Part shown: positions 1 through 8,604 of the stretch, piece after piece | How positions within the stretch are numbered: position 1 is the first letter of the stretch | Layout of the letters: every line of letters starts with the position of its first letter | Origin: an uncultured beta proteobacterium | Lineage (GTDB): Bacteria > Pseudomonadota > Gammaproteobacteria > Burkholderiales > SG8-41 | NCBI GenBank assembly: GCA_902825845.1 | Contig: CADECM010000052.1 | Span: 1-40,622 of the forward strand | DNA: 40,622 nucleotides | Reading direction: 5' to 3' | Notes under the pieces: model-generated | Database searches by the model: none | Told to the model about the DNA's origin: nothing | The model's input: the letters and a program-made list of their open reading frames with translations, nothing else | Translations under genes and position numbers: made by a program

Positions 1-3000
1 TCAACCTGCAACAAATTGGGCGCCGCGGCCCTGACCGTAATCGACGGCACATCATCCACAATACTAATGACCAGTGCGCCCGTTGAACTGTCGCCATCCA
101 GATCCGAGACCACCACGGTGAATTCGTCAGTGGTGGTGTCGCCCGCGGTGTTGTCAGTCAGTGTGTAGCGGTAAGTCACTGCACCATTGCCCGTGACCGG
201 GTCATAGGTGAACCCGGTCACTGTGAACGTGCCGTGGTCTCCTGCAATAGTCTGGCCGGGTGCGGTAACCGCGACACCGTCCAGCGTCACGGCGCCCAGA
301 CCGTCGGTTGTCTTGAACGTAAAGGCGCCCAACACTGTCTCGCTGTCGTCGCTGGCCTTGCTGCCTTCGGGTTCCAGCCCGCGCACAGGCAATCCTTCTT
401 CTTTCACTTCCGCAGCCGGCACTGCCAGCGCACCGCCCGAATCACCAATGGTAATCAGCAAATTGGCCGCGGCCGCATCGCCGTCGCCATCCGTAAGGAT
501 GTAACGGAAGGTATCGACCACGCCGCCCGGTGTACCGGGATCGCGCACGTAGCTGTACTCGCCGTTCGGGAAAATCGTCAACACACCGTACTGGCCGGTG
601 ATGGTCTGCGAACCGTCCGCATTCGTCACGGGTACGCTGCCGGGCACATTGGTGCTGGCAATCGCGGTCACAGCCGCATTGTCTGCACCTTTGGTGTCCG
701 CGCCTGTGCCGCCGGTGTCCGTGCCCACGCCAGTGATCACGTTGCCGGTGGTCCCGGTGTCGCCCAGAGGAACGCTATCCGCATCGTTACGCGCGGATGG
801 TACATCGTCGATGATGGTAATGGTCAGTACCGTGCTCGCCGTACTGCCGTCCGTTTCAGTAACCACCACCGGGAATTCGTCCTTGGTGGTGTCGCCTTGC
901 GTGGGCTGAGTCAGCGTGTAGCTGTAGGTAACCGTACCCAATCCGGTAACCGGATCGTGGGTGAAGCCGGTAATGGTAAGCGTGCCGTGGTCACCTGTTA
1001 TCGTCTGGCCGGGGGCCGTTACCACCACACCGTCCAGTGTCACGGATTGCAGGCCGTCCCTGGCGGTGAAGGTGACTACACCGGTTGTGGTTTCTTCATC
1101 GGACAGGGGCGTGCTGCCGCTGGGTAGCGCGGCCTCTTTGACCTGCTCCGGTTCCACTTTGAGTTCAACCAGCGCATCGCCGATATCGATGGCAAGGTTG
1201 GCGGCGGTGGCGTCACCGTCGCTATCGGTCAGGGTATAGCGGAAAATATCCACCACGCCGCCAGGAGAACCTGGATTGCGCGCATAGCTATAGTCGCCAT
1301 TCGGGAAAATGGTGAGCGTGCCGTACTGTCCGGGAATGCTCAGTGAACCGTCCGCATTGACCGTCGGTGCGCTACCCGGCACGTTGGTGCTGGCGATGCC
1401 GGTCAGCGTCACGCTGTCCGCGCCCGGGGTGTCTGTGCCCGTGCCGCCCGCACCTTCATTGGTGCCCGCACCGGTAATGACGTTGCCCGTTGCCGGGAGG
1501 AGACTGCCGGCGGCCACACTATCGCTGTCGTCGTGCGCCGCGGGCACGTCGTCAACGATGTCTATCGTGAGTTTTCCGGTCGCCTGGTCGCCGTCGTTCT
1601 CCGTCACTACAATCGCGTAGTCGTCAGATGTGGTATCGCCCGACGTGTTGTCGGTCAGCACGTAGCGATAGGTGATGGCGCCGTTGCCCGTGACCGGATC
1701 GTGGTTAAAACCCGTCACCTCCAGCGTGCCATGCGCGCCAGGAATCAGCTGACCGGCGCTGGTGACCGGCGTGCCATTGAGCGTAACGCTGGCGAGGCCG
1801 TCCTTGGCCGTAAATGTAATGACGCCCGCGGTTTCTTCGCTATCCGCGGCCTCGTCGCTGCCCGCCGGCTCGCCGCCGCGTGCAGGCAGCCCCGCTTCAC
1901 TGACTCTGGAATCCGGCAAACCGAGCTGCACCAGGGAGTCGCCGATATCAATGGCGAGATCTGCCGTGGAAGGGTCACCGTCGCCGTCGGTCAGGGTGTA
2001 GCTAAAAGTGTCGGTCACACCGCCGGGCGTGCCCGGGTTCCGCGTGTAGGTGTAGTCGCCGTTGGGGCTGATGGTGAGCACGCCGTACTGTCCGGGAATG
2101 GTGAACGAGCCGTCCGGATTGACAGTCGCGATACCCGCCGGGCTGGTAACGCCCGTGAGCGTGGCGGTGTCCGCACCCAGCGTGTCCCTTCCCCCCAACG
2201 GATCGGCCGTGCCCAATCCTGTTATGACATTGCCGCTTTCCGGTCCAAAGGTTCCAGGCGCCACCGAGTCTGCGTCGTTACGTGCGACCGGCAAGTCGTC
2301 AATGATGTCTATGGTCAGCGCCGCCGGCGCGGACGTCGTCTCCGAGTTGTCAGTCACGGTTACGGTGATGATGTCTTGTTCCGGCTGACCGGGAACGTCA
2401 GTAACCGGAACTTTCAATTCGTAGGTAAATGTTGCCACGCCCGTGACCGGGTCGAACGCGGTAATGATCATTTCGCCTATCGGCGTCGTGATCACGGTGC
2501 CGGCAAGGTTGTCCAGCGCAATCACCTGTCCGTTGATCGTGGCGAACACCACGTCGGCAACACCATCCGGGTCGCTAATGGTGAACGTGCCCTGAATTTT
2601 CTCACTGTCGCTGACAGGATTGGATCCTATGGCAAGGCCGGCTTCGTTGACCACGGCATCTGCCGGCGTGACATTGAATTTGACGCTCGCCGGCTCGTTG
2701 CTGGGATTGAGCGTCACCGTGGCCGACGAGGTGCCGTTAAAGCCGTCGGTCATCGTGTACACGAAGGTGTCGGGAACATTCAGCACCGCCGGCGGCGTAT
2801 ACGTGAAACTGCCATCCGGGTGCATGACCACGGTACCGCCCTGCGCCGTAACGATCTGCACGTCGCCATTGGGCAACAGGGTATCGTTGCCGCCCGCGAC
2901 AACGGTCAGCGTTTCGAAGGGGCCCGCACCGGAATCGTCAACGCGCTCACCCGAGTCCAGCCGTGTCAGAACACTCGCCAGATCATTGGGTTGGCCCCTG

Positions 3001-4337
3001 ACAATGTCGAATACGTCGTCTGACGCAAGCGGCGGCAGATCGTCGTCGACGATCGTTATCTGGGCGGTGCTGGCTTCCGGATTGATGACTGCACCAACCG
3101 CGTTGGTAATCACAATGTTGAATGTTTCGTTGGACTCGACCAGATGGTCCTGAACGATACTCACCGGCACGTCGACGCGCACGGTATTGGCGGGGATGAT
3201 CACCGTCGCGGTCAGCACGCCCGAAAAATCGTCGGGCGTGGACGCGTTCCCCGGCCTGATTTCGTAGGTGACTTCCACCGGTACCGCGCTGGGATTATCA
3301 AGCGTCAGAACAAAATTGATGACTTTGGCGTCAGGATGCGTACCCTCCAGAACCAATGCGCCATCCGCCGTCACTACGGCCCCGTCGCCGCCTGGAATTT
3401 CGGGGGCGCCGGTATCAATGATGAGGTTTGCCTGCGCGCTGTCGCCAGTGCCGTCTGTCAGGGTGTAGGTAAAGGTATCGGTGACGCCGGCCGGCGCATC
3501 AACGTTCAGGGTATAGGTATAGCTTCCGTCGGGGTTGATGGTAAGGGTGCCATACTGACCTACGATGATGATCCCGCCGTCGACGACAGTGGCCGCATTG
3601 CCTGTTACAGGGCTGGTGATGGCACTGATCCGCGCGCCATCCAGCCCCGGGGTATCGGCACCTGCACTGCCACTGCTGGTATTGGCGCCGTTGATGACGT
3701 TACCGACCGCCAAGCGTCCCTGTACCGAGTCAACATCATCGCGCGCAATGGGCACAAAGGGCGAGGTGCCGAAAGGCGTGGGCGGCTGGTTCGGCACCTC
3801 AATCGCCACACTGACTGACACCAGTGGCAACGGCGGCAAATTGGGCAGAATGGATGGCTCAAACGCAAAGGAAATCGGATTGGTCTGGTAACCGGCAGTC
3901 ACAGGACCGGCGGCAATGGCCTGATCCACGATGACCGGCCCGCTACTACCCTCGCCGGTAGCGCCGGGGGTATCAGGCGTGCCGCCAGCTGCGGCAGGAT
4001 TGGCCACCTGGGTCGGGTCCGCGCCTGCAGCAATTTTCGCCTGGATATCTTCGATGCTGGCGTTGGTTCCTGGCCCGGTGGCAACCGCCGGGTAGCCAGC
4101 CCCGGTAACACTGTCATCCAGGGCAAGCTGGGAATCACGTCCGAGATCGATCAGCCGGCCATTCGAGAGTTGCACCTGGACGACGGCGTTTGCCGCGGTC
4201 TCGATGACTTCCCGGGCGTATACCTTGTCGCCCACGTTGCATGCGCGGACGACACCATCGACACCAATTATTCTGACATCGCCAATGACTACTTTGACGG
4301 TGCCGACTTCGGTTTTCGCGTTCGATGCGGTTGCCAT
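1..4337 (-). CDS. LapA/BapA-type giant adhesin with retention module, N-terminal part (3' end outside window)
   Basis: This is the N-terminal 1,445 codons of a very large repeat adhesin exported by type I secretion. Residues 1 to about 125 match the LapA retention module: a beta-rich domain (VGTVKVVIGDVRIIG), then NGRLIDLGRDSQLALDD, then a helix leading to a linker with AAAG at residues 115-118. In LapA proteins this dialanine motif is where the periplasmic protease LapG cuts to release the adhesin. Next come a cadherin/VCBS-like domain (about 200-315), a Calx-beta domain (about 320-432, ending ITIVDDD), and long repeats with the T1SS-143 look: a DDVPxARNDADSV linker, GQYGTLTIxPNGxYxY and TFTYTLTDGDGD. 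The start at 4337 has GGAG about 8 bases upstream. The C-terminal secretion signal lies beyond the left edge. Exporter genes lie upstream on the same strand. The family assignment is firm; function in biofilm or surface attachment is inferred. Confidence 0.9.
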   Translation of the reverse strand, partial: MATASNAKTEVGTVKVVIGDVRIIGVDGVVRACNVGDKVYAREVIETAANAVVQVQLSNGRLIDLGRDSQLALDDSVTGAGYPAVATGPGTNASIEDIQAKIAAGADPTQVANPAAAGGTPDTPGATGEGSSGPVIVDQAIAAGPVTAGYQTNPISFAFEPSILPNLPPLPLVSVSVAIEVPNQPPTPFGTSPFVPIARDDVDSVQGRLAVGNVINGANTSSGSAGADTPGLDGARISAITSPVTGNAATVVDGGIIIVGQYGTLTINPDGSYTYTLNVDAPAGVTDTFTYTLTDGTGDSAQANLIIDTGAPEIPGGDGAVVTADGALVLEGTHPDAKVINFVLTLDNPSAVPVEVTYEIRPGNASTPDDFSGVLTATVIIPANTVRVDVPVSIVQDHLVESNETFNIVITNAVGAVINPEASTAQITIVDDDLPPLASDDVFDIVRGQPNDLASVLTRLDSGERVDDSGAGPFETLTVVAGGNDTLLPNGDVQIVTAQGGTVVMHPDGSFTYTPPAVLNVPDTFVYTMTDGFNGTSSATVTLNPSNEPASVKFNVTPADAVVNEAGLAIGSNPVSDSEKIQGTFTISDPDGVADVVFATINGQVIALDNLAGTVITTPIGEMIITAFDPVTGVATFTYELKVPVTDVPGQPEQDIITVTVTDNSETTSAPAALTIDIIDDLPVARNDADSVAPGTFGPESGNVITGLGTADPLGGRDTLGADTATLTGVTSPAGIATVNPDGSFTIPGQYGVLTISPNGDYTYTRNPGTPGGVTDTFSYTLTDGDGDPSTADLAIDIGDSLVQLGLPDSRVSEAGLPARGGEPAGSDEAADSEETAGVITFTAKDGLASVTLNGTPVTSAGQLIPGAHGTLEVTGFNHDPVTGNGAITYRYVLTDNTSGDTTSDDYAIVVTENDGDQATGKLTIDIVDDVPAAHDDSDSVAAGSLLPATGNVITGAGTNEGAGGTGTDTPGADSVTLTGIASTNVPGSAPTVNADGSLSIPGQYGTLTIFPNGDYSYARNPGSPGGVVDIFRYTLTDSDGDATAANLAIDIGDALVELKVEPEQVKEAALPSGSTPLSDEETTTGVVTFTARDGLQSVTLDGVVVTAPGQTITGDHGTLTITGFTHDPVTGLGTVTYSYTLTQPTQGDTTKDEFPVVVTETDGSTASTVLTITIIDDVPSARNDADSVPLGDTGTTGNVITGVGTDTGGTGADTKGADNAAVTAIASTNVPGSVPVTNADGSQTITGQYGVLTIFPNGEYSYVRDPGTPGGVVDTFRYILTDGDGDAAAANLLITIGDSGGALAVPAAEVKEEGLPVRGLEPEGSKASDDSETVLGAFTFKTTDGLGAVTLDGVAVTAPGQTIAGDHGTFTVTGFTYDPVTGNGAVTYRYTLTDNTAGDTTTDEFTVVVSDLDGDSSTGALVISIVDDVPSITVRAAAPNLLQV
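3984..3995 (-). other. Candidate LapG-type cleavage motif (AAAG, residues 115-118 of the adhesin)
   Basis: The codons encode Ala-Ala-Ala-Gly just after the retention module, within the context VANPAAAGGTPD. LapG-family proteases recognise (T/A/P)AA(G/V) at this position in LapA-like adhesins. A second, weaker dialanine (KIAAGADP) occurs about ten residues earlier. The match is by motif and position only; no lapG or lapD gene is visible in the window. Confidence 0.6.
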
Positions 4338-4661
4338 ATTGAGTGATCTCCGTGATCTTTACTGGTTGCGACGCTGCTGCGACGCTGGACAGGGGTTCTT
4401 ACGATGGGCTGAATGATGCACTTATGTTAAGCCGCGCAGTAGGTCCTTTGGTATCGATACCAAGGTATCGAGTGAGGCACTTATCACGGTCAGTCATGCA
4501 ACCTTGTGCACATGGAACGCATAATTCAGCCTTCACTGCGCACGGCGTGCTTGGCGGAGACAGGCCGCCCGGGGTTATACGGCAGAAATACCGGCTCTCT
4601 GAAGGGAAACCGTCGCGTGGTATTGGCGAGACCTTGGGGTGGCGCCGCATCACCCAAAAAA
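4338..4661. other. 324-bp intergenic region upstream of the adhesin gene
   Basis: No coding region is supported here. It contains the adhesin ribosome binding site, the three-half-site array at 4448-4470 and, at its right end, part of an AT-rich element that runs into the M23 gene. A clear sigma-70 promoter is not obvious. The unusually long leader before the adhesin start suggests that it holds the control region of that gene. Confidence 0.6.
4448..4470. promoter_or_regulatory. Palindromic candidate operator upstream of the adhesin gene
   Basis: TTGGTATCGATACCAA (4448-4463) is a perfect 16-bp palindrome. A third half-site, GGTATC (4464-4469), follows directly, so GGTATC, GATACC and GGTATC alternate over 20 bases. 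The site lies about 110 bp upstream of the adhesin start. Such spacing is typical of an operator for a dimeric regulator. The regulator is unknown; the LuxR-family protein encoded at 7898-8596 is one candidate. Confidence 0.55.
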
Positions 4662-4692
4662 TTACTCTAAAATCAATGAGTTAAACTCATTC
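4655..4692 (+). repeat. AT-rich boundary element k
   Basis: An AT-rich patch that overlaps the last codons and stop of the M23 gene. It shares AATCAATGAGTTA-like sequence with element j (35830-35862) and the AAAAAT/TAAAATCA core with element c (15102-15136). Because it overlaps coding sequence, it supplies the C-terminal residues FNSLILE of the peptidase. It is one of the more divergent family members. Confidence 0.45.
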
Positions 4693-6032
4693 GCCGCAAC
4701 CAGTTTCGCGCGATAGTCGCGAACTTTTTCCGCAAATCCAGGGCTCGCCTTCACCGTGGTGTCGATGACGTCCGGCGCGGGTACCGAGTCCCATGTGCCT
4801 GACGAATTTCTGACATGAAATTCGAAATGCAGATGAGGTCCGGTGGCAAGGCCGGTCATGCCGACAAAACCTATGGTTTCGCCCTGCGCAACCTTGTTAC
4901 CGACAGCGATGTTCTGCACAAACGCATTCATATGAGCGTAGTAGGTCAGGAATCTGTCCTGATGCCGCAACACCACCAGGTTGCCATAACCGCCACGAGG
5001 GCCGACAAAATCCACGATGCCGTCGGCCACGGCGGTGATCGGGGTGCCCATGGGTGCCGCGTAGTCCACGCCACGATGCGCGGTCCACACACCCAGGATC
5101 GGATGGAATCGCGCCAAGGTATAGTCCGAGGTAACACGCGTAAACGCCAATGGCGAACGGCGAAACACGCGCCGCGTGTTCTTCCCGCTGTCATCAAAGT
5201 AGGTATCCCTGCCCTGGGTATCCTTTGCGTAATAGGCGCGATACCGGCGCTCGCCGATATCCAGCTCCGCCGCCAGGATGCGGCCGGAAGGTTCGATAAA
5301 TCCCTCGCGGTAATGCGCTTCATACACGATGGCGCAACGATAACCCTGGTGCAGTTCGCGCAGAAAATCCACTTCGCCCGCGAAAATCTCGGTCAGCTGC
5401 AACGCGATGTTTTCAGGCAATCCGATGGCGTCGGCCGCGGTAAATAACGACGCTTTAGCGGGATCAGCGCGCATGCGCTCGATCAGGCGCGGATCGCCCG
5501 CCAGTTGCCGCACCTGCAGCGTTGCGCCGTTGAACCGAATCGCATGCGCCTCATCGCCACTGACGACATAGTCGATGTCCAGCGCGTCGCCACCACGTGC
5601 GCTTGCACGCAGGTATTTGCCGGGAAGCAATGATGGGAAACTGTCCTGCCGCACTTGTGCCGCACTTGCCGGCAGCGTTACCGCAAGCGCGGACGCCACG
5701 CGCGCGAGCAGGTCCAGCCACTGTTCGCCCTTGCGCGCCCGCACTTCGATCTCGCGCTCGCCGTTTTTCAGCCTGGCGCCCGGTGCGGCACCTGCACGAT
5801 CGACACCCTTGGCCCGGCCATCGATGGCAGTGGCGGCCACCGGCGCGACACGGAATGCCGCCACTTCGACAACCGGCTGGGACAGGGGCGGCAATACGCT
5901 GCGGATTTGCGGCTCTGCGGTTGGCGACTGCGCAGGTGCAGTCATCGCTGGCATCACGCCCGCCACGAATATGCAAACAAGCCACTTCCACTGCGCGATC
6001 ACGGTTGCCCCGTGGTTAAGCGATGCCGCCAT
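4662..6032 (-). CDS. Secreted/periplasmic M23-family metallopeptidase
   Basis: The 456-residue protein has an N-terminal hydrophobic stretch (about 16-32) that looks like a signal peptide or anchor. A central region resembles the OapA/Csd3-type N-terminal domains of MepM-like enzymes, and a C-terminal LytM/M23 domain follows. The zinc-binding motifs are intact: HRGVD (H319, D323) and HLH (H400, H402). M23 enzymes cut peptide cross-links in peptidoglycan or glycine-rich peptides. The gene sits between the TolC-like gene and the adhesin on the same strand. It may open the cell wall for the secretion machine or act on the adhesin, but no such role is shown. Its last residues come from an AT-rich boundary element. 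The family call is firm; the substrate is unknown. Confidence 0.88.
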   Translation of the reverse strand: MAASLNHGATVIAQWKWLVCIFVAGVMPAMTAPAQSPTAEPQIRSVLPPLSQPVVEVAAFRVAPVAATAIDGRAKGVDRAGAAPGARLKNGEREIEVRARKGEQWLDLLARVASALAVTLPASAAQVRQDSFPSLLPGKYLRASARGGDALDIDYVVSGDEAHAIRFNGATLQVRQLAGDPRLIERMRADPAKASLFTAADAIGLPENIALQLTEIFAGEVDFLRELHQGYRCAIVYEAHYREGFIEPSGRILAAELDIGERRYRAYYAKDTQGRDTYFDDSGKNTRRVFRRSPLAFTRVTSDYTLARFHPILGVWTAHRGVDYAAPMGTPITAVADGIVDFVGPRGGYGNLVVLRHQDRFLTYYAHMNAFVQNIAVGNKVAQGETIGFVGMTGLATGPHLHFEFHVRNSSGTWDSVPAPDVIDTTVKASPGFAEKVRDYRAKLVAANEFNSLILE

Positions 6033-6346
6033 TCGCCGCGTGCATGCGTTAGCGCGCGAAAAGGCGTTCGCAAAATATTGCGCCAGCGGCCGCTGGTGTG
6101 GTGGCGCGGATCATGTTTGGAAACTGCCGGCGCATCGCCCCAATTGCATTTGCCGCGGGTACCGATTCAACGCCTGGATGAGCGTTGCTGATCCGTTTGG
6201 ACATGGGTGCGCTCCACAGAAGGGATCGGCATCCAAAAAGCACCCTAACGCCGCATTTTCCCGCGGTCCTCGCTGCAGCAGTGACAGTATGCCGCAAAAA
6301 ACAAGGGGCACACAAAGGCGCCCCTCACCACCGGCAACAACGGGCT
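6033..6346. other. 314-bp intergenic region between the TolC-like and M23 genes
   Basis: No supported gene. The right end holds the terminator of the TolC-like gene (6296-6325). The remainder should contain the M23 promoter, but no clear -35/-10 pair was found. Short open frames here have no recognisable product. Confidence 0.5.
6296..6325 (-). terminator. Rho-independent terminator after the TolC-like gene
   Basis: On the minus strand GGGGCGC (6324-6318) pairs with GTGCCCC (6311-6305), with one G-U pair and a 6-nt loop, followed by TTGTTTTTT. It lies 21 bases past the TolC-like stop codon and separates that gene from the M23 gene. Confidence 0.75.
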
Positions 6347-7660
6347 TCAGCGCGGGAGCAATGTGGCCTGATCGGGCTGATTGATATCAAATGTCGACAA
6401 AAGAAGTCCCATCGCATTCAGTGCCGTGTACTTCTTCGACAATTCCAGGTACTTGGCGCTGGTATAGGTGCTGCGCGCCGTAAAGTACTCGTTTTCCGAA
6501 TCCAGCAAGTCGAGCAGGGTGCGCTGGCCGATCGCAAACTGCTGCGCATAGGAGGCGCGAGTCGCATCGCTGGACTTGACATAGTTCTCCAGCAACGGCA
6601 GACGCTCGACGGCGGCCGAATGCGAATTGTGTGCGAGTCTCACCGCGTTTTCGACCTGGCGCGTGGTATTGCGCGATATCTCGGTAGCCTCGTCAATTTG
6701 ATAGGCAGTTTCACGCATGCGGTGATAATCAAAACCGCCGCGGAACAAATTCCACTTCAACAGCACCATCAGCAGGCGATCGCGGTTGGGTCCCGGGATG
6801 CCGTCGAGATTGCGGTTGTTACTGTAACTGGCCTCCAGTTCCACGCGGGGCGACCACAGCGAGCGCGCCAATTCGCGTTGTGCCGCGGCCTGCTCTATGT
6901 CCGCATACGCAGACTTGAGCGTGGGGTGATTGGACAGCCCGATCTTTACCGCCTCATCGGGATTGCCGGGAAGGGCTTTGGGCTCCTGCACCGGCGACAG
7001 CGCTATGGGATTGCGCCCGACCACGCGCTGAAAGGCGATTTCCGCTTCACGCAAGGTGCTTTCCGCCGAGCGCACGTTGGCGGTAGCCAGTGACAAACGC
7101 GCCTGCACCTGATCCAGGTCGGCGCGCCGCCCCACCCCTCTGTCGCTGCGCAATTTGACCTGATCGAACGTTCTGGCATGTGCCTGCAGGTTCTCGCGGG
7201 CAAATGCCACGATTTCCTGATTCTTCAATACCTCAAGATAGGCTTCGACCGCCTGCAACGCGACATCCTCGGCCGCGCTATGCACCTTGTATGCGGCCGC
7301 ATCCGATATGGCGCGCCGCCGCTCGACTTCGGACCGCGTGCCCAAGCCATCCCAAAGCATCTGGTTGGCTGTCATGGTGTCGACATGACGATTCAGGCGC
7401 AGCCACTGCTGTCCCGTCGAAGAATTCTGGCTGCGCTCTCTGCCCGCGGCGTACTGCCAATCCAGCTTGAGATAATATCCGCTCTTCGCCGCTTCGAACG
7501 CCGCGTCCGCCGCGTCTTTGCGCTTGGCGACCTGCCCTATGAGCGGGTTGGTTTCAACCGCGATCTGCACCACTTCGCGCAGCGTTTCAGCACTTGCCCA
7601 AGTACTGAACGCCATTGCCACCGCGCTACCCAGGAATCCAAGTTTACAGCGATAACTCAA
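6347..7660 (-). CDS. TolC-family type I secretion outer membrane protein (LapE-like)
   Basis: The product is a TolC/LapE-type outer membrane channel of about 437 residues. It has a cleavable signal peptide ending near FSTWASA. Two internally similar halves each carry long helices (for example ANQMLWDGLGTRSEVERRR and KWNLFRGGFDYHRMRETAY), as in TIGR01844 proteins. I place the start at a TTG (7660) rather than the ATG at 7687. GGGGAAG sits 5 bases upstream of the TTG, and the signal peptide is then of normal length. A TTGACA box at 7704-7709 would also place the ATG inside the promoter. Together with the ABC and HlyD genes it completes the export channel for the adhesin. A terminator follows. 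Family call firm; start choice fairly sure. Confidence 0.88.
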   Translation of the reverse strand: MSYRCKLGFLGSAVAMAFSTWASAETLREVVQIAVETNPLIGQVAKRKDAADAAFEAAKSGYYLKLDWQYAAGRERSQNSSTGQQWLRLNRHVDTMTANQMLWDGLGTRSEVERRRAISDAAAYKVHSAAEDVALQAVEAYLEVLKNQEIVAFARENLQAHARTFDQVKLRSDRGVGRRADLDQVQARLSLATANVRSAESTLREAEIAFQRVVGRNPIALSPVQEPKALPGNPDEAVKIGLSNHPTLKSAYADIEQAAAQRELARSLWSPRVELEASYSNNRNLDGIPGPNRDRLLMVLLKWNLFRGGFDYHRMRETAYQIDEATEISRNTTRQVENAVRLAHNSHSAAVERLPLLENYVKSSDATRASYAQQFAIGQRTLLDLLDSENEYFTARSTYTSAKYLELSKKYTALNAMGLLLSTFDINQPDQATLLPR

Positions 7661-7703
7661 GATAACTTCCCCTTTTGGCGTATCCATTCTGCCGTACGGA
7701 CGC

Positions 7704-7709
7704 TGTCAA
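7704..7709 (-). promoter_or_regulatory. Candidate -35 box (TTGACA) for the TolC-like gene
   Basis: A perfect TTGACA on the minus strand lies 44 bp upstream of the proposed TTG start. The -10 at the expected distance (TGGATA, about 7686-7681) is poor, so the promoter may need an activator. If used, the transcript would begin near 7677, downstream of the ATG at 7687. Confidence 0.4.
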
Positions 7710-7870
7710 CCGCGTGATTTTCGCCAAGCCGATACTGCTACAACGGGCCTTGGGCCGAATCTGGAGCCGATACAGACATTCGTGAGTGTGAACCGGTGCC
7801 AACCCGCGCGGAAAATTACGCTTTTTTCTTCTAACGCCCCTTACGCCCTTATTTAAGCAAAATTCGACGG

Positions 7871-7906
7871 TAAATACCATATTTATTTTTAAACCAACTA
7901 CTTACC
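7871..7906 (-). repeat. AT-rich boundary element a
   Basis: Read on the minus strand, this runs from the last codons of the LuxR-family gene (GGTAAGTAG) into TTGGTTTAAAAATAAATA and then ATTTACC. It resembles the core of element g (TTGTTTAAAAACAGATA) and the tail of element f (AATTTACCC). It overlaps the stop codon of the regulator. Confidence 0.45.
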
Positions 7907-8596
7907 TTGCATGCTTTGCGGCTGCTGCTCTCCTTTGAGCAAGAGCACGAGCTTAAGGCGGTCGGAAACACCTAACTTCATGAATACATTAGATAAATGT
8001 CCTTTTACCGTGCGCTCCGAGATATCCAGTTCCTCGGCCAACTGTTTGTTGGTTGCGCCATGTGCAAGCAAGTTGACGATGTCGCGTTCGCGCCGGGTCA
8101 GGCCGGCAAGCCTGTCGGGCAATAGGCCCGGCGATGCGATAGCCTCGGCGTCCGGATGATCACCGCGCGCGGGTGTAGCGGCCTGCTGCGCATAGCGCCG
8201 CAGTTCCGACACCAGACGCGGCAGCAGGCTCCGTGTTACCCACACGCCGCTCTTGGTGACGCTAAGCACCTCTGCGAGCGAGTCGGGATCGATACCCCGC
8301 CGGCAGCACCCTTGCACGCCACAACGCAGTAACGCCACCTCCTCGTCCTCAATGAACTCCGCGGTCATCACGATGACCCGGCCCACGCCGGGTGTGGCAA
8401 CCACGCCGCCGATTTTATCGGCATAGGGCCGCGCCAGCGTGTCAGCGTCTATCAGCACGACTTCGGGAGAAACGGCCGCGATGTTCTCGGGCACCCTGCC
8501 GATGGATTCGACCACGACGATCGAGTATTGCGCGCTGGTTGCCCGGCGGCAGCGTTCTTCAAGCTCTGGGTCCTCGGTAACAAGCAATATCGCCAT
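7898..8596 (-). CDS. LuxR/NarL-family response regulator with altered receiver domain
   Basis: The 232-residue protein has an N-terminal receiver-like domain and a C-terminal LuxR helix-turn-helix (about 165-220, LTRRERDIVNLLAHGATNKQ then ISERTVKGHLSNVFMKLGV). In the receiver, the phospho-acceptor position (D50) and the switch threonine (T78) appear present. The acidic pair is reduced to E8/D9, and the conserved lysine is replaced by arginine (GCCRR, R99/R100). Phosphorylation may therefore be weak or absent. The gene starts 8 bp after the HlyD-type gene on the same strand, so it is probably co-transcribed with the exporter. It is a reasonable candidate for controlling the adhesin or TolC-like promoter. 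No partner histidine kinase is nearby. Family call firm; target inferred. Confidence 0.85.
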   Translation of the reverse strand: MAILLVTEDPELEERCRRATSAQYSIVVVESIGRVPENIAAVSPEVVLIDADTLARPYADKIGGVVATPGVGRVIVMTAEFIEDEEVALLRCGVQGCCRRGIDPDSLAEVLSVTKSGVWVTRSLLPRLVSELRRYAQQAATPARGDHPDAEAIASPGLLPDRLAGLTRRERDIVNLLAHGATNKQLAEELDISERTVKGHLSNVFMKLGVSDRLKLVLLLKGEQQPQSMQGK

Positions 8597-8604
8597 GGAT
8601 TGCG

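Noticed and set aside
234..3818. Long plus-strand open frames opposite the adhesin
   Set aside because: They are low-complexity shadows caused by the GC-rich repeats. The minus-strand frame gives well-known adhesin domains throughout.
1..4337. CRISPR array suggested by regular repetition
   Set aside because: The repeats are about 735-762 bp long, coding and diverged, without short identical repeats or spacers.
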